Positions 8,533 to 16,775 of a stretch of DNA of 27,723 bases are shown in pieces. Below the pieces are notes generated by a model. That model searched no databases and was not told where the DNA came from. It was given only the letters and a program-made list of their open reading frames with translations. The stretch is from positions 1-27,723 of the forward strand of contig DAIMNI010000026.1 of the NCBI GenBank assembly GCA_036720245.1, read 5' to 3'. The position numbers and the translations under genes are program-made. Within the stretch, counting starts at the first letter, position 1, and each line of letters begins with the position of its first letter. The stretch comes from JAAZMA01 sp036720245 (GTDB lineage: Bacteria > Bacillota > Clostridia > Tissierellales > Tepidimicrobiaceae).

Positions 8533-8570
8533 AAGACCAGGATAAACTGATAAAAGTTTACCCTGGTCTT
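8533..8570. terminator. Strong hairpin terminator
   Basis: AAGACCAGG (8533-8541) pairs perfectly with CCTGGTCTT (8562-8570), and TAAAC/GTTTA extends the stem after one mismatch. On the minus strand it is followed by TTTTAAAAT. It lies just beyond the stop of the M24 gene fragment and before the MATE promoter. Confidence 0.7.
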
Positions 8571-8579
8571 AAATACAAG

Positions 8580-8864
8580 TTATTCAGTAGACCCTTCATA
8601 TACCGGAGTTGACATCCACTCCTCATAGCTTGTTAAATGGCCTGGACATAATGTCCAACCATATTTATCTTTTGGAAGAATAGTCTCAATTTTTTGATAC
8701 AAATCATTACCTGTCATTCCAATTTTCACTTTATTATCGCTTGGGTACATATTCCCCTTTTCAACTAGGTTTAAAGCATCAAGCATACTATCAGATGCTA
8801 AAGATGCACCAAATTCAAATTGTGCAATTTCATTTGCATTGCATGTTGTTCGTACCCTGTTCTC
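8580..8864 (-). pseudogene. Internal fragment of an M24 (Xaa-Pro peptidase-like) metallopeptidase gene
   Basis: The frame is open from 8864, just after a TAG at 8865-8867, to the TAA at 8580. It encodes about 94 residues with NANEIAQFEFGASLAS, IGMTGNDLY and GWTLCPGHLTSYEEW. From memory these match the C-terminal half of M24-family Xaa-Pro peptidase-like proteins, but both ends are missing: no N-terminal half, and the chain stops at VYEGSTE before the last strands. No ribosome site precedes the open frame. I call it a decayed remnant. A peptidase of this type next to proline catabolism would have made sense. Confidence 0.6.
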
Positions 8865-8976
8865 CTATATGTTAGGATAGTTTATCCATGTTTTCTTCTT
8901 GTAAAAAACAGTATAATTTACTATTTTCCATATTATATAACTTTATGGCATTAAATTCTATTGTGTTGTTATTTTT

Positions 8977-10959
8977 TTATATTCCAACAAAGTCTCTATA
9001 ACATACCCTCTGTTTTTCCACAATCTCTCTTAAGTTTGCTTTTCCCATTATTATGGCATCGATTATACTAAAGATCATTTTTATTTTAAACTGATTATTA
9101 GAAAGGTTGACGCCGATATCAATAATATATTGAACCCCTTCAAGACTAAAGTTATCAGGATTTTCAAAAGTATAGATATCAAAATAGTCTTCATGAGAAA
9201 CGCTTATATAAAGGTGTATTTTGTTATCTTTATCTAAAACAAAATGATCTTTATAATGCATATCTTTTTTTATAGATTCAGCAATTATCGGCTGAAATCT
9301 ACTTTTAGATGAAATGTTTTTGATTTTTATTTCAGGAAGATGTACGTCATAATCATAGGAAGCGTGAAAAATTGTGGATAGGTTTTCATAGTATTCGCTT
9401 TCCGACATTTCCTCGTCAGCATAATAAATGGGACGAAATGGTATGCTCATATTTTTACCATAATCCATACACAGATAGTAATCGTAATCTAGATTTTCGG
9501 GATCTTCCATTTCTAAATCATATAACATCCGTGTATCAATCCTATCGATCAGATGTGAAAAATGATGCTTTAAATTAAATTTGATATTTTGAGTGCTAAG
9601 TCTTCCATTAATAGCGATAAGTGCTATTTTTAATGGTCTGGTAGGCATCTCCATTCTATCAAACATTCCTTTTATTACATTATATATTAAGTATTTTTCC
9701 CTTGTAGAAAATCGGTAACTATGTATATCAAAGAAAACATCTGCCATATCTTCGATATAGTAATATAGAAGAGGCTTGTTACTTTGTACATCCATATTAT
9801 AAAATCCCAAGTCAACATCATCCGAAATGTTTAAAAATACTTTCAAACTGATAGGAATCATAAGTTTAGTAAGATCCTTATAGCAAGTTGGATCATTGTA
9901 TACACTTAAATGTAACTTTTCCTTAAAATAATTGTCAATAGTTACTATTATTTCATCAGTAATAGAAATTAATTTACCATATCTTGAAACATTACAATCT
10001 ATATATCTGTATAGGTCTATACTCATGATAGCCACCATCGTCAAAAATTTTTCAAAGTATTCATCCATCACATATTTTGGATAGGTTATCTTTAAATTTT
10101 CATTGAACTTGGTAACAAACTTATATTCTTCAGTTTTCTCAACAAATAAAGAAACGTTTAGATTATTTATTTCATTTTTTAGATTTTCTTTTCTAGCTTT
10201 ACACTTCAGATTACTAAAATAGATTACATAAATCAATAATCTTTCCGCGTAGATATCGCTAAATACTACGTTGGATTCTCTAATATTTTGATATAAAACA
10301 TGTTTTATTTTTGTGTATTCATCACTTGATATATGGAAAAGTTTATTGTATGAAGGAATATGAAAATCAATTTTAGCTTGTTTATCAAAGTACTTATACA
10401 TCCTAATGGTCATCATTGACTTCGCAATCTCTGAACCCTCAATTTTCATACCATAATAGGGTTTCATTGTTAAATTAAGCCCATACAAACTCAAGTATTC
10501 TTTAACCTTTGTTAGTCCTTTTTTCAAGTTACTATGTACACTCAAATACAATTCATCGTAAATCATTTCAAGCTTTAAATATTCATCCTCATTTAAACTG
10601 AGAAGATGTCTTATTATAAAATTTACTCGTCTGTCCAGTTCAGTATCAACAATTTGTGGTTGATAAATTCTATAATATTTCTTTAATTCATTCTTTATCT
10701 CAATATCGTCTATAATCAATGCATATCCCAATGATGGCTTAGATTCTATTTTCAAATAATTGGAAAATATCTGAAGTTCTTCTCGCAAATTCTTTATATC
10801 GTTTTTAACAGTACGATCTGTTACATTCAGTAATTCTCCCATTTGCTTGCTCGTTAAATAACCATCTGTCCTTAACATCAAAAGAAAGATAGCTTTATAT
10901 CGCATATTTTTTGACATGCCATTTAATGCATCTATCACTTGCGTATACAAAGCTATCAA
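8977..10959 (-). CDS. BglG/LicR-like PRD-type transcriptional regulator of the PTS operon
   Basis: About 660 residues. A winged helix-turn-helix sits at about residues 33-57 (LTSKQMGELLNVTDRTVKND), followed by Mga-like/PRD-like helical domains (about 100-420). A EIIB-like alpha/beta segment begins near KIALIAINGRLS, and a C-terminal segment resembles a worn EIIA. The EIIB-like part lacks the phospho-accepting cysteine, and the PRD histidines are hard to find, so phosphorylation control may be reduced or changed. The start is unclear: TTG at 10959 touches the AAAGGAG site, while the TTG at 10950 has better spacing. It is the last gene of the PTS operon and probably activates it in response to the sugar. 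Exact family is tentative. Confidence 0.75.
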   Translation of the reverse strand: MIALYTQVIDALNGMSKNMRYKAIFLLMLRTDGYLTSKQMGELLNVTDRTVKNDIKNLREELQIFSNYLKIESKPSLGYALIIDDIEIKNELKKYYRIYQPQIVDTELDRRVNFIIRHLLSLNEDEYLKLEMIYDELYLSVHSNLKKGLTKVKEYLSLYGLNLTMKPYYGMKIEGSEIAKSMMTIRMYKYFDKQAKIDFHIPSYNKLFHISSDEYTKIKHVLYQNIRESNVVFSDIYAERLLIYVIYFSNLKCKARKENLKNEINNLNVSLFVEKTEEYKFVTKFNENLKITYPKYVMDEYFEKFLTMVAIMSIDLYRYIDCNVSRYGKLISITDEIIVTIDNYFKEKLHLSVYNDPTCYKDLTKLMIPISLKVFLNISDDVDLGFYNMDVQSNKPLLYYYIEDMADVFFDIHSYRFSTREKYLIYNVIKGMFDRMEMPTRPLKIALIAINGRLSTQNIKFNLKHHFSHLIDRIDTRMLYDLEMEDPENLDYDYYLCMDYGKNMSIPFRPIYYADEEMSESEYYENLSTIFHASYDYDVHLPEIKIKNISSKSRFQPIIAESIKKDMHYKDHFVLDKDNKIHLYISVSHEDYFDIYTFENPDNFSLEGVQYIIDIGVNLSNNQFKIKMIFSIIDAIIMGKANLREIVEKQRVCYRDFVGI

Positions 10960-10965
10960 CTCCTT

Positions 10966-11997
10966 TTATTTATCTAAATAATTTCTTTTTATTTGTTCTA
11001 TAGTTTCTTTTGAAACATTAAGCTCAGTAAGAACATAATGTTCGATAGAACCATAGTTTCGTTCGATTTCATCAATAGAAGTTACTATAAAATCTTCTTT
11101 AGTATCTATTAGTGAGTATAGGTAATCTAAAACTCCCTGATCGTTTGTTAGTTTTCGATATCCATCCATTTTTACTTTATTTCTCTCGATCCTATTCTCT
11201 TCTGTCAACATATAATCATATATCAGCTGATCTCTAGGTACGCCTAATACCCCAAGAATCAATAACACTCCAAATCCTGTCCGATCTTTTCCACCTCTAC
11301 AGTGCTGAAGCAATGGACTTGCGTCTTCTGAAGCTGCGATTTCTAACATCTTAGAAAATATTTCTTTTGACTCTTCATGATAAACAAAATTCTTATATTG
11401 TTTTAAAATAATATCATATTGGCTTTGTAATACACCTTTGTTCTTCTGTTCAGTTATCTTTTTAATTAAATTTTTATCTTCGTCTTGCTTCGATGAACTA
11501 AATTGTGCAGATAATTCTGCCGCATGTGCATTTGGATCTAAGATATATGTTTTTACATCATCAGATAGATAAGCATTAGGATATTTATCGATTTCATCAT
11601 CACTTCGATAATCAATTATAGTACTCAGTTTCAATCCTTTTAAATACTTAATACCTTTCTTTGTAGCATTCCAAAGATGATCTGATCGATACAGCTTACC
11701 CCACTTTACAGTATGCCCATCTTTAGTTGAATAACCTCCCATATCTCTAAAATTATTCATTCCATCAATAGGTAATGTTCTTTCAGCAAGAACAAATTTA
11801 TGATCAGAAGTTCGTATCTCAAAGTATGGACGTTCAAATTCATCTAAATTAATTTCTAAATCAAATTGATTTTTTTGAAATTCATTAACTTTTTTTCCAT
11901 CATTTAGAAGATAAACTTCATAAGGTCCTTTTAAATCTGAACTTAAATCGAACTCAAAAACATTTTTTTTTATTTGTTTAATCGTACTAATATTCAT
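10966..11997 (-). CDS. Tyrosine-protein phosphatase (HCxxGKDRTG type)
   Basis: 343 residues, cytoplasmic, with no signal peptide. The C-terminal two-thirds is a Tyr-phosphatase_3 domain: NNFRDMGGYS at about 81-90, GKLYRSDHL at about 100-108, and the P-loop QHCRGGKDRTG with nucleophile Cys233 and Arg239. This version, with GKD in the loop, is found in MptpB/LipA-like dual-specificity or phosphoinositide phosphatases. The N-terminal 75 residues look like a small beta domain. It lies between the EIID gene and the regulator in the PTS operon (4 nt after EIID). Whether it acts on a protein or on an imported sugar phosphate is not known. Confidence 0.85.
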   Translation of the reverse strand: MNISTIKQIKKNVFEFDLSSDLKGPYEVYLLNDGKKVNEFQKNQFDLEINLDEFERPYFEIRTSDHKFVLAERTLPIDGMNNFRDMGGYSTKDGHTVKWGKLYRSDHLWNATKKGIKYLKGLKLSTIIDYRSDDEIDKYPNAYLSDDVKTYILDPNAHAAELSAQFSSSKQDEDKNLIKKITEQKNKGVLQSQYDIILKQYKNFVYHEESKEIFSKMLEIAASEDASPLLQHCRGGKDRTGFGVLLILGVLGVPRDQLIYDYMLTEENRIERNKVKMDGYRKLTNDQGVLDYLYSLIDTKEDFIVTSIDEIERNYGSIEHYVLTELNVSKETIEQIKRNYLDK

Positions 11998-12001
11998 TTT
12001 A

Positions 12002-12823
12002 TTATAATACTCCTAAATAAGTTAATAGAACTGAAATAACCATTATCGCAACAATTAGTCGTGATGAGTTTTTTCCATCTTTTCTCTTTAATAAATTATA
12101 AATTGCTACTGTAACTAGCAAACTTAGCAACCCAGGCATGATCTTATCTAACATTTCTTGAATAGCTATCACATTCTCACCCGCAGTTATTTCAGCAGCA
12201 ATATTTACACGCACTACTGATGCGATTAAAGAACCCACAACCATTAATCCTACGACATTTGCCATATTTGACAATCTTTGTAGTATGTTATTTCCAGACT
12301 CAGTAATAAGCGCTAATCCTTTTTCATATCCTTTGTGGATACCATAGTACTTACTTGTCCAGTTAACAATATTGTACATAAAGAACATCACTATTGGTCC
12401 CATAATACTTCCGGAAAGTGCCAGTGACACACCCACACTCCCACAGATTGGTAACCATGTAAATTTAAGAAGACTGTCTCCAATACCCGCTAAAGGACCC
12501 ATTAATCCAGTTTTTACTGAAACCACTGTATCTTTTTCATCTTCATCTGTAGTTTCTTCAACAGCAGCTGTTATCCCCATTATTAATGCATTTGAGTTAA
12601 CGTGACTGTTATAAAATTGGAGATGGCGTTTCATTGCTTTCACACGTGCCTCTTTTGGCGCATCGGCGTATAATCTTTCTAGTACCGGAGTAAAACTCGC
12701 TAAGAAACCAATCGCTTGCATAGATTCAAAATTATTGGTAACATTCATTAACTGCATTCTCCAAAATATTCGATCTAGGTCTTTTTTCTTAATTTGAGGT
12801 GTAATTTCCATGTTTTTTTCCAT
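12002..12823 (-). CDS. PTS mannose/fructose/sorbose family EIID
   Basis: 273 residues, normal for EIID. It begins with a cytoplasmic IKKKDLDRIFWRMQLMNVT segment and GFLASFTPVLERLY, both typical of the family, followed by GLMGPLAGIGDSL and C-terminal membrane helices. With EIIC it forms the membrane channel of a mannose-class PTS permease. The start ATG overlaps the EIIC stop (TAATG), implying translational coupling. The sugar cannot be deduced: no catabolic enzymes are in the operon. Confidence 0.93.
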   Translation of the reverse strand: MEKNMEITPQIKKKDLDRIFWRMQLMNVTNNFESMQAIGFLASFTPVLERLYADAPKEARVKAMKRHLQFYNSHVNSNALIMGITAAVEETTDEDEKDTVVSVKTGLMGPLAGIGDSLLKFTWLPICGSVGVSLALSGSIMGPIVMFFMYNIVNWTSKYYGIHKGYEKGLALITESGNNILQRLSNMANVVGLMVVGSLIASVVRVNIAAEITAGENVIAIQEMLDKIMPGLLSLLVTVAIYNLLKRKDGKNSSRLIVAIMVISVLLTYLGVL

Positions 12824-13602
12824 TATAAATCATAACCCTCCTCATCTTCACCTGATTCACCAGTCCCATTACCATTACCATTGCCATTTCCATTACTTGC
12901 AAGATCATAAATATATGCAATTGGCAATGAAATTAATGTTACCGGCAATACATCCAAACCTAAATACACTGAGAGCACAAATCCAGCAATTAAAAATGCC
13001 CACATTGCTTTGTCTTTTAATATCATTTGCATTAGCATGCCAATCCCTACAGCTGGAATTATCTTACCTGCTATTCCTAATCCATCAATAATTGTTTGAG
13101 GTAAGGCAGCAACAACATCCTCTACTGCTCCCGCACCAAAATATACTGCTAAAAACGTTGGAACCGCTCGTATTAAAAATGCAATTAACATTGGAATATA
13201 TTGAATTCTATATACCTTTGAAAAATCTCCTGTTTCTGCAATTTTATTAGCAATCGGATTCAACGCAGCAATACCTGACTTGTATAAAACAATTAATTGT
13301 TGTGAAAGCAATGATGTAGGTACAGCCAATGCAATTGCTGTTGCAGTTCCACCTGAAGCGATTCCTAGCGCAGTCCCAATCGCAGTTCCTGAAATCATAT
13401 CTGGTGCAGAATATGCACCGACATTTCCAACTCCCATCCACATTACTTCTAAAGTAGCTCCAATTATTAAACTTGTTTCAACATCACCCATAATAATTCC
13501 TACAATCGGAGCAATCAACAACGGTCTACGTAGTGTTTGGGGCCCTATATCATCAATAGCAGCTATACCTGCCCATAATGCAATCAAAAGTGCTTGCATC
13601 AT
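12823..13602 (-). CDS. PTS mannose/fructose/sorbose family EIIC with unusual Asn-Gly tail
   Basis: 259 residues with about eight hydrophobic segments. The N-terminus contains AGIAAIDDIGPQTLRRP and IGATLEVMWMGVGNVG, hallmarks of sorbose-type EIIC. A low-complexity tail of alternating Asn-Gly (about residues 237-245) leads into an acidic end (GESGEDEEGYDL), and it is encoded by a degenerate 6-bp repeat at 12864-12896. Such a tail is unusual; it would lie in the cytoplasm if the topology is as expected. A GAGGAGG ribosome site lies inside the end of the EIIB gene, and EIID starts on the EIIC stop. Confidence 0.93.
   Translation of the reverse strand: MMQALLIALWAGIAAIDDIGPQTLRRPLLIAPIVGIIMGDVETSLIIGATLEVMWMGVGNVGAYSAPDMISGTAIGTALGIASGGTATAIALAVPTSLLSQQLIVLYKSGIAALNPIANKIAETGDFSKVYRIQYIPMLIAFLIRAVPTFLAVYFGAGAVEDVVAALPQTIIDGLGIAGKIIPAVGIGMLMQMILKDKAMWAFLIAGFVLSVYLGLDVLPVTLISLPIAYIYDLASNGNGNGNGNGTGESGEDEEGYDL
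12864..12896. repeat. Degenerate 6-bp tandem repeat in the EIIC coding end
   Basis: Plus-strand units such as CCATTA, CCATTG and CCATTT are repeated about five times. On the coding strand they give the Asn-Gly run. A change in copy number would keep the reading frame and change only tail length. Confidence 0.6.
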
Positions 13603-13603
13603 A

Positions 13604-14077
13604 TTATAACACCTCCTCTAATTTAACTTTTCCATCATTAGGCACCATTTGTACCGTAATATCCATTCCTTTATCTAATAAACTTACAAATGCTTCTTTT
13701 TCCTCTGGTGTAACTGAAAGAGCCTTTGTTAATCTTTCTCTACCTTCTTGATACCTCATCCCACCTATATTTAGAGATTCAATCGGTACACCATTATCAA
13801 CAGCCCTCAGAACATCAATACTATTCGTAAACAACAACATTGTTCTTCTTTTGATTTCGGTATTTTTAATAATTTTGCCAAACTGTTCGATACTAAACAC
13901 CCTAACTTTAATACCTTGAGGCGCAGCCATATTCAAAATGTTTTTTTGAATCTTATCATTAGCTACTTCGTCATTCAAAACTATAATCTGTTCAATCTTA
14001 TGCACATTTACCCAAGTTGTAACAACCTGTCCATGAATTAAACGATCATCAATTCGGCTAAAGCATATCATCGTCAT
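13604..14077 (-). CDS. PTS mannose/fructose/sorbose family EIIB
   Basis: About 157 residues. The N-terminal RIDDRLIHGQVVTTW motif holds the phospho-accepting histidine (His15 counted from ATG 14077). EIIB takes phosphate from EIIA and passes it to the sugar during transport. Three in-frame ATGs lie close together (14083, 14077, 14071). GGGGAGG directly abuts the first, so the second, 6 nt downstream, is the best placed. The gene overlaps the end of the EIIA gene by 20 nt, which means the acidic EIIA tail codes also for the EIIB ribosome site. Confidence 0.92.
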   Translation of the reverse strand: MTMICFSRIDDRLIHGQVVTTWVNVHKIEQIIVLNDEVANDKIQKNILNMAAPQGIKVRVFSIEQFGKIIKNTEIKRRTMLLFTNSIDVLRAVDNGVPIESLNIGGMRYQEGRERLTKALSVTPEEKEAFVSLLDKGMDITVQMVPNDGKVKLEEVL

Positions 14078-14489
14078 CACCATCCTCCCCTAATAAGTCT
14101 TCCTTAGTTTTAATATGCAAACCGTCCTTATATACTTCTTTAATCTTTTCCTTAAGCTCATTTAGACTTAGATGACGGTTCATTAATGTTTCAATCAAAA
14201 CCGGCATATTAAATCCTGCACAGACTAAAACATCACTATCTTCAAGTAAAGTTAGTGCAATATTATTAGGAGATCCCCCTAATAAATCTGTAAAAACTAC
14301 CAAACCTGCATCAGTCTTTAGTTCTTTCACCTTCTCTTTCATTACCTCGTGTAATTCCCCTATATTACTGGCTTCAAAAACTCCCATAGAAGAACAATTT
14401 TCTTGTTTTCCTATTATTAATTCTGCACTCTCCAACGCTGATTTAGCAAAATTACCATGACTAATCATCAATATCCCTACTTGTTCCAT
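14058..14489 (-). CDS. PTS mannose/fructose family EIIA
   Basis: About 143 residues from ATG 14489, which follows GAGGGGGG; the frame runs open to 14510. The N-terminus VGILMISHGNFAKSALES carries the phospho-accepting histidine (His11). VVFTDLLGGSPNNIAL is the second family signature. It receives phosphate from HPr and hands it to EIIB. It is the first gene of the A-B-C-D operon. The C-terminus is a short acidic tail (GEDGDDDDML) that overlaps the start of EIIB. Confidence 0.92.
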   Translation of the reverse strand: MEQVGILMISHGNFAKSALESAELIIGKQENCSSMGVFEASNIGELHEVMKEKVKELKTDAGLVVFTDLLGGSPNNIALTLLEDSDVLVCAGFNMPVLIETLMNRHLSLNELKEKIKEVYKDGLHIKTKEDLLGEDGDDDDML

Positions 14490-14518
14490 ATAACCCCCCC
14501 TCATCTTCATTTATTCTT

Positions 14519-14574
14519 ATTATATAATATGCACTTCTAAGTTCAATACAATTCTTTTCACTTATGTTAGTGAA
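14519..14574 (-). promoter_or_regulatory. PTS operon promoter with upstream inverted repeat
   Basis: On the minus strand TTGAAC (14541-14546), a 16-nt spacer and TATAAT (14519-14524) form a sigma-70 promoter about 30 nt before the EIIA start. Just upstream, TTCACT and AGTGAA (14557-14574) form a perfect 6-bp inverted repeat with a 6-nt centre. That is well placed for an activator, possibly the PRD regulator of the same operon. No sigma-54 box is seen. Confidence 0.55.
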
Positions 14575-14767
14575 ATGTAAGCATTTAACTCCTTAGTTTC
14601 TCACCTAAAACCTAAATAATAAACTATAAAACCTTGTAATTATAATTAATACAAGGAATATTTTTTGCCAAGTTTTAATCTTTTACTTATAATTCTATGT
14701 AGCTCTATGTTATAATTGTAGTGGGTAATAAAATGATCATATCTATTTGTCTATTGTGGAGAGTTAA
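14575..14767. other. Intergenic region between PTS promoter and transposase remnant
   Basis: It contains one terminator-like hairpin reading rightwards: CCTTGTA (14632-14638) pairs with TACAAGG (14650-14656) and is followed by TTTTTT at 14661. AT-rich sequence after it may include the worn left end of the insertion sequence. No gene is seen. Confidence 0.45.
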
Positions 14768-15379
14768 GGTGTTTCAAAAGAACATAGGCCTGATCCTATT
14801 ATCCAAATGAAGCTATTAATGGATAATTTAGGTTTACCTATCACTTACAAATTATTTAAAGGTAATACTAATGATTGTTCTATCTTAATGCCTGTTCTTA
14901 ATGATTTGAAAAATAATTATGGTTTAGGTCGTATTATTATTATTGTTGTTGCTAATAAAGGTATGAATACAGGTGAAAATATTACTTACAATATCTTACA
15001 TAAAAATGGATATATTTATTCTCAAACTGTTCATGGGGCTAATGCGGATTTAAAAGAATATGTTCTATCAAATAAAGATTATGAAGAATCTTCGGATGGA
15101 TTTAAGATAAAATCAAGAATTGTTACTAATTTATCTAAGAAGGAACATATTGAAGCTCACTTCTTAACATGTTTTGTGTCATTACTTTTGCTTAGGTTAA
15201 TTCAGATTAATACAAATGAAAAATATTCTACTAAGACTTTAGTTAATGAAATGAAGAATATCACAGGAACTTATGTAGATAAAAATTATTATATGTTTGA
15301 TCATTGCAATGAGATAGTTGAGGATTTAGGTAAGACTATAGGTATTGATTTTTCAAAGAGATTTGGGTGCATATTTTAA
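14768..15379 (+). pseudogene. IS1634/IS4-like transposase remnant
   Basis: The frame is open from just after a TAA at 14765-14767 and includes GVSKEHRPDPIIQMKLLMD, DNLGLPITYKLFKGNTND and IEAHFLTCFVSLLLLRLI, which I recognise as the middle and C-terminal parts of IS1634/IS4-type DDE transposases. The N-terminal half is missing. The segment usually reading VVADKG is VVANKG here, so a probable catalytic Asp is Asn. Some middle sequence also appears shortened. With no start and a lost catalytic residue it is inactive. The hairpin at 15391-15444 may be the remaining right end. Confidence 0.75.
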
Positions 15380-15390
15380 ATAAAACTTAA

Positions 15391-15444
15391 TTGCAAAACT
15401 AAAATAGACCCCTTTTTGCATTGTAGTCTAATTTAGTTTTACAA
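15391..15444. terminator. Long imperfect hairpin between transposase remnant and CoA ligase gene
   Basis: The 19-nt arms at 15391-15409 (starting TTGCAAAACTAAA) and 15426-15444 (ending TAGTTTTACAA) pair at all but two positions around a 16-nt loop. It lies 5 nt past the stop of the CoA ligase gene, so it may terminate that operon; it could instead be an end structure of the decayed insertion sequence. Confidence 0.5.
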
Positions 15445-15449
15445 TTGAC

Positions 15450-16757
15450 CTAAACTGATAAAAGTCTTCTCTTAAGCATACCAGTACTAATTTCCATATC
15501 CTCCATTTCTCCTAAATACTCTATTATAATTTTTCCCTCATCCATTAAATTTCCTATAGTGGATTCTTTTAGAGCTTTTTTTATTTCATAGGAAGATATA
15601 GGAGTCTTAGGATCCATAGATTTTGCCCATATTTGAAGTATATTGTCCCCTTTAAATCTAACTCTGTATTCCAATAGCTTTTCTATGGTGAATAGAGATT
15701 CATCTAATTTGCCTATATTTATATCCGTGTCTCCAATCCTTATTTCTTCTTCTATTCTTCCCTTTACATAATCCATTCTAGGTAGAATACTGCATTTACA
15801 AGGGGTATTTTTAAACTTTCCCCTATCTCCTGTTCTATATCTTATAAGAGGCATCCCCTCCCTAGTAAGAGTTGTAAATACAACTTCTCCTTCTCTTCCC
15901 CAAGGAAGTACCTCACCAGAAATGGGATCAATAATTTCAAAATAAAGATCCCCTTCTCTTAGATGATAGCCAGATAAACATTTACATTCTACTCCACCAC
16001 CAAAACCCATTTCCGTCATGCCATAATGAGTAAAGGCATTGCAATTAAAAGCCTTCTCTACCACCTTAACAATAGTTCTTGGCACATAATCAGCACTCAT
16101 AAGTACATTTTTAATATTAATTTCCCTGTATTCTTCCCTAGATGTTTTAAATCTAGCAAGTTGATAAATTTGTACAGGTATTCCAACTATACAATCAATA
16201 TTTTCATATTTTAATATATCTAATACCTTAAAACTATTCTCTACAGGTCCCAATACAATGGCATTACAGTCTAATCTTTCAAGACCCTTTTTTAGCAAAT
16301 CCCCAATGCTTCCATAATAGTCTCCAGGCATAAGTATTAGAACCTTGTCCCCTTTTGAAACTAAATATTCCATACCATGGTGAAAAAAGTCTATGGTTCT
16401 ATTGAGATCATTTTCTGTAAAAAAGACTCTTTTACCATTCCCTAGTGTTCCTGAAGTTTTTAATGTAACAATTCTAGAAATCATATTTTGAGGCACACAT
16501 AAAAAATCCCCTGGTCTATGGGATAATTCTTTAGAAGAGGTAAAGGGGATTTTATTAGCAAAATCATTTAAGTCATTTATATCATAGGAATTTATGCCCT
16601 TTAATTTTTCTCTATAAAAAATGCTATTTTCCTTTACATAGTCTAGGGTTTCACGTATTTTTTCCAGCTGGTATTTTCTTATATCTTTAAGTGTCAATCT
16701 AGTCTTAGTAGAATCCTGATAAATACAATTTGCTATCCATTTTTCCAATATATTCAC
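15450..16757 (-). CDS. PaaK-like AMP-forming CoA ligase (DVU_1553-like)
   Basis: About 435 residues, the size of phenylacetate-CoA ligase/coenzyme F390 synthetase relatives. Visible motifs are the Thr/Ser/Gly-rich loop LKTSGTLGNGKR, THYGMTEMGFGGG for adenylate binding, and LIRYRTGDRG near the C-terminal hinge. Cysteines in VECKC and CKC may bind metal. It should activate a carboxylic acid as an adenylate and then a thioester, but the acid is unknown. It is the last gene of the cluster, 18 nt after the radical SAM gene. The GTG at 16757 overlaps the only ribosome site, so the TTG at 16748 with GGAG 6 nt upstream may be the real start. Confidence 0.8.
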   Translation of the reverse strand: MNILEKWIANCIYQDSTKTRLTLKDIRKYQLEKIRETLDYVKENSIFYREKLKGINSYDINDLNDFANKIPFTSSKELSHRPGDFLCVPQNMISRIVTLKTSGTLGNGKRVFFTENDLNRTIDFFHHGMEYLVSKGDKVLILMPGDYYGSIGDLLKKGLERLDCNAIVLGPVENSFKVLDILKYENIDCIVGIPVQIYQLARFKTSREEYREINIKNVLMSADYVPRTIVKVVEKAFNCNAFTHYGMTEMGFGGGVECKCLSGYHLREGDLYFEIIDPISGEVLPWGREGEVVFTTLTREGMPLIRYRTGDRGKFKNTPCKCSILPRMDYVKGRIEEEIRIGDTDINIGKLDESLFTIEKLLEYRVRFKGDNILQIWAKSMDPKTPISSYEIKKALKESTIGNLMDEGKIIIEYLGEMEDMEISTGMLKRRLLSV

Positions 16758-16775
16758 TCCATTATGATTTTACTA

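Noticed and set aside
12810..13609. Plus-strand open frames opposite the EIIC gene
   Set aside because: Compositional shadows of a hydrophobic, repeat-containing gene; the opposite strand has full family motifs and a coupled operon.
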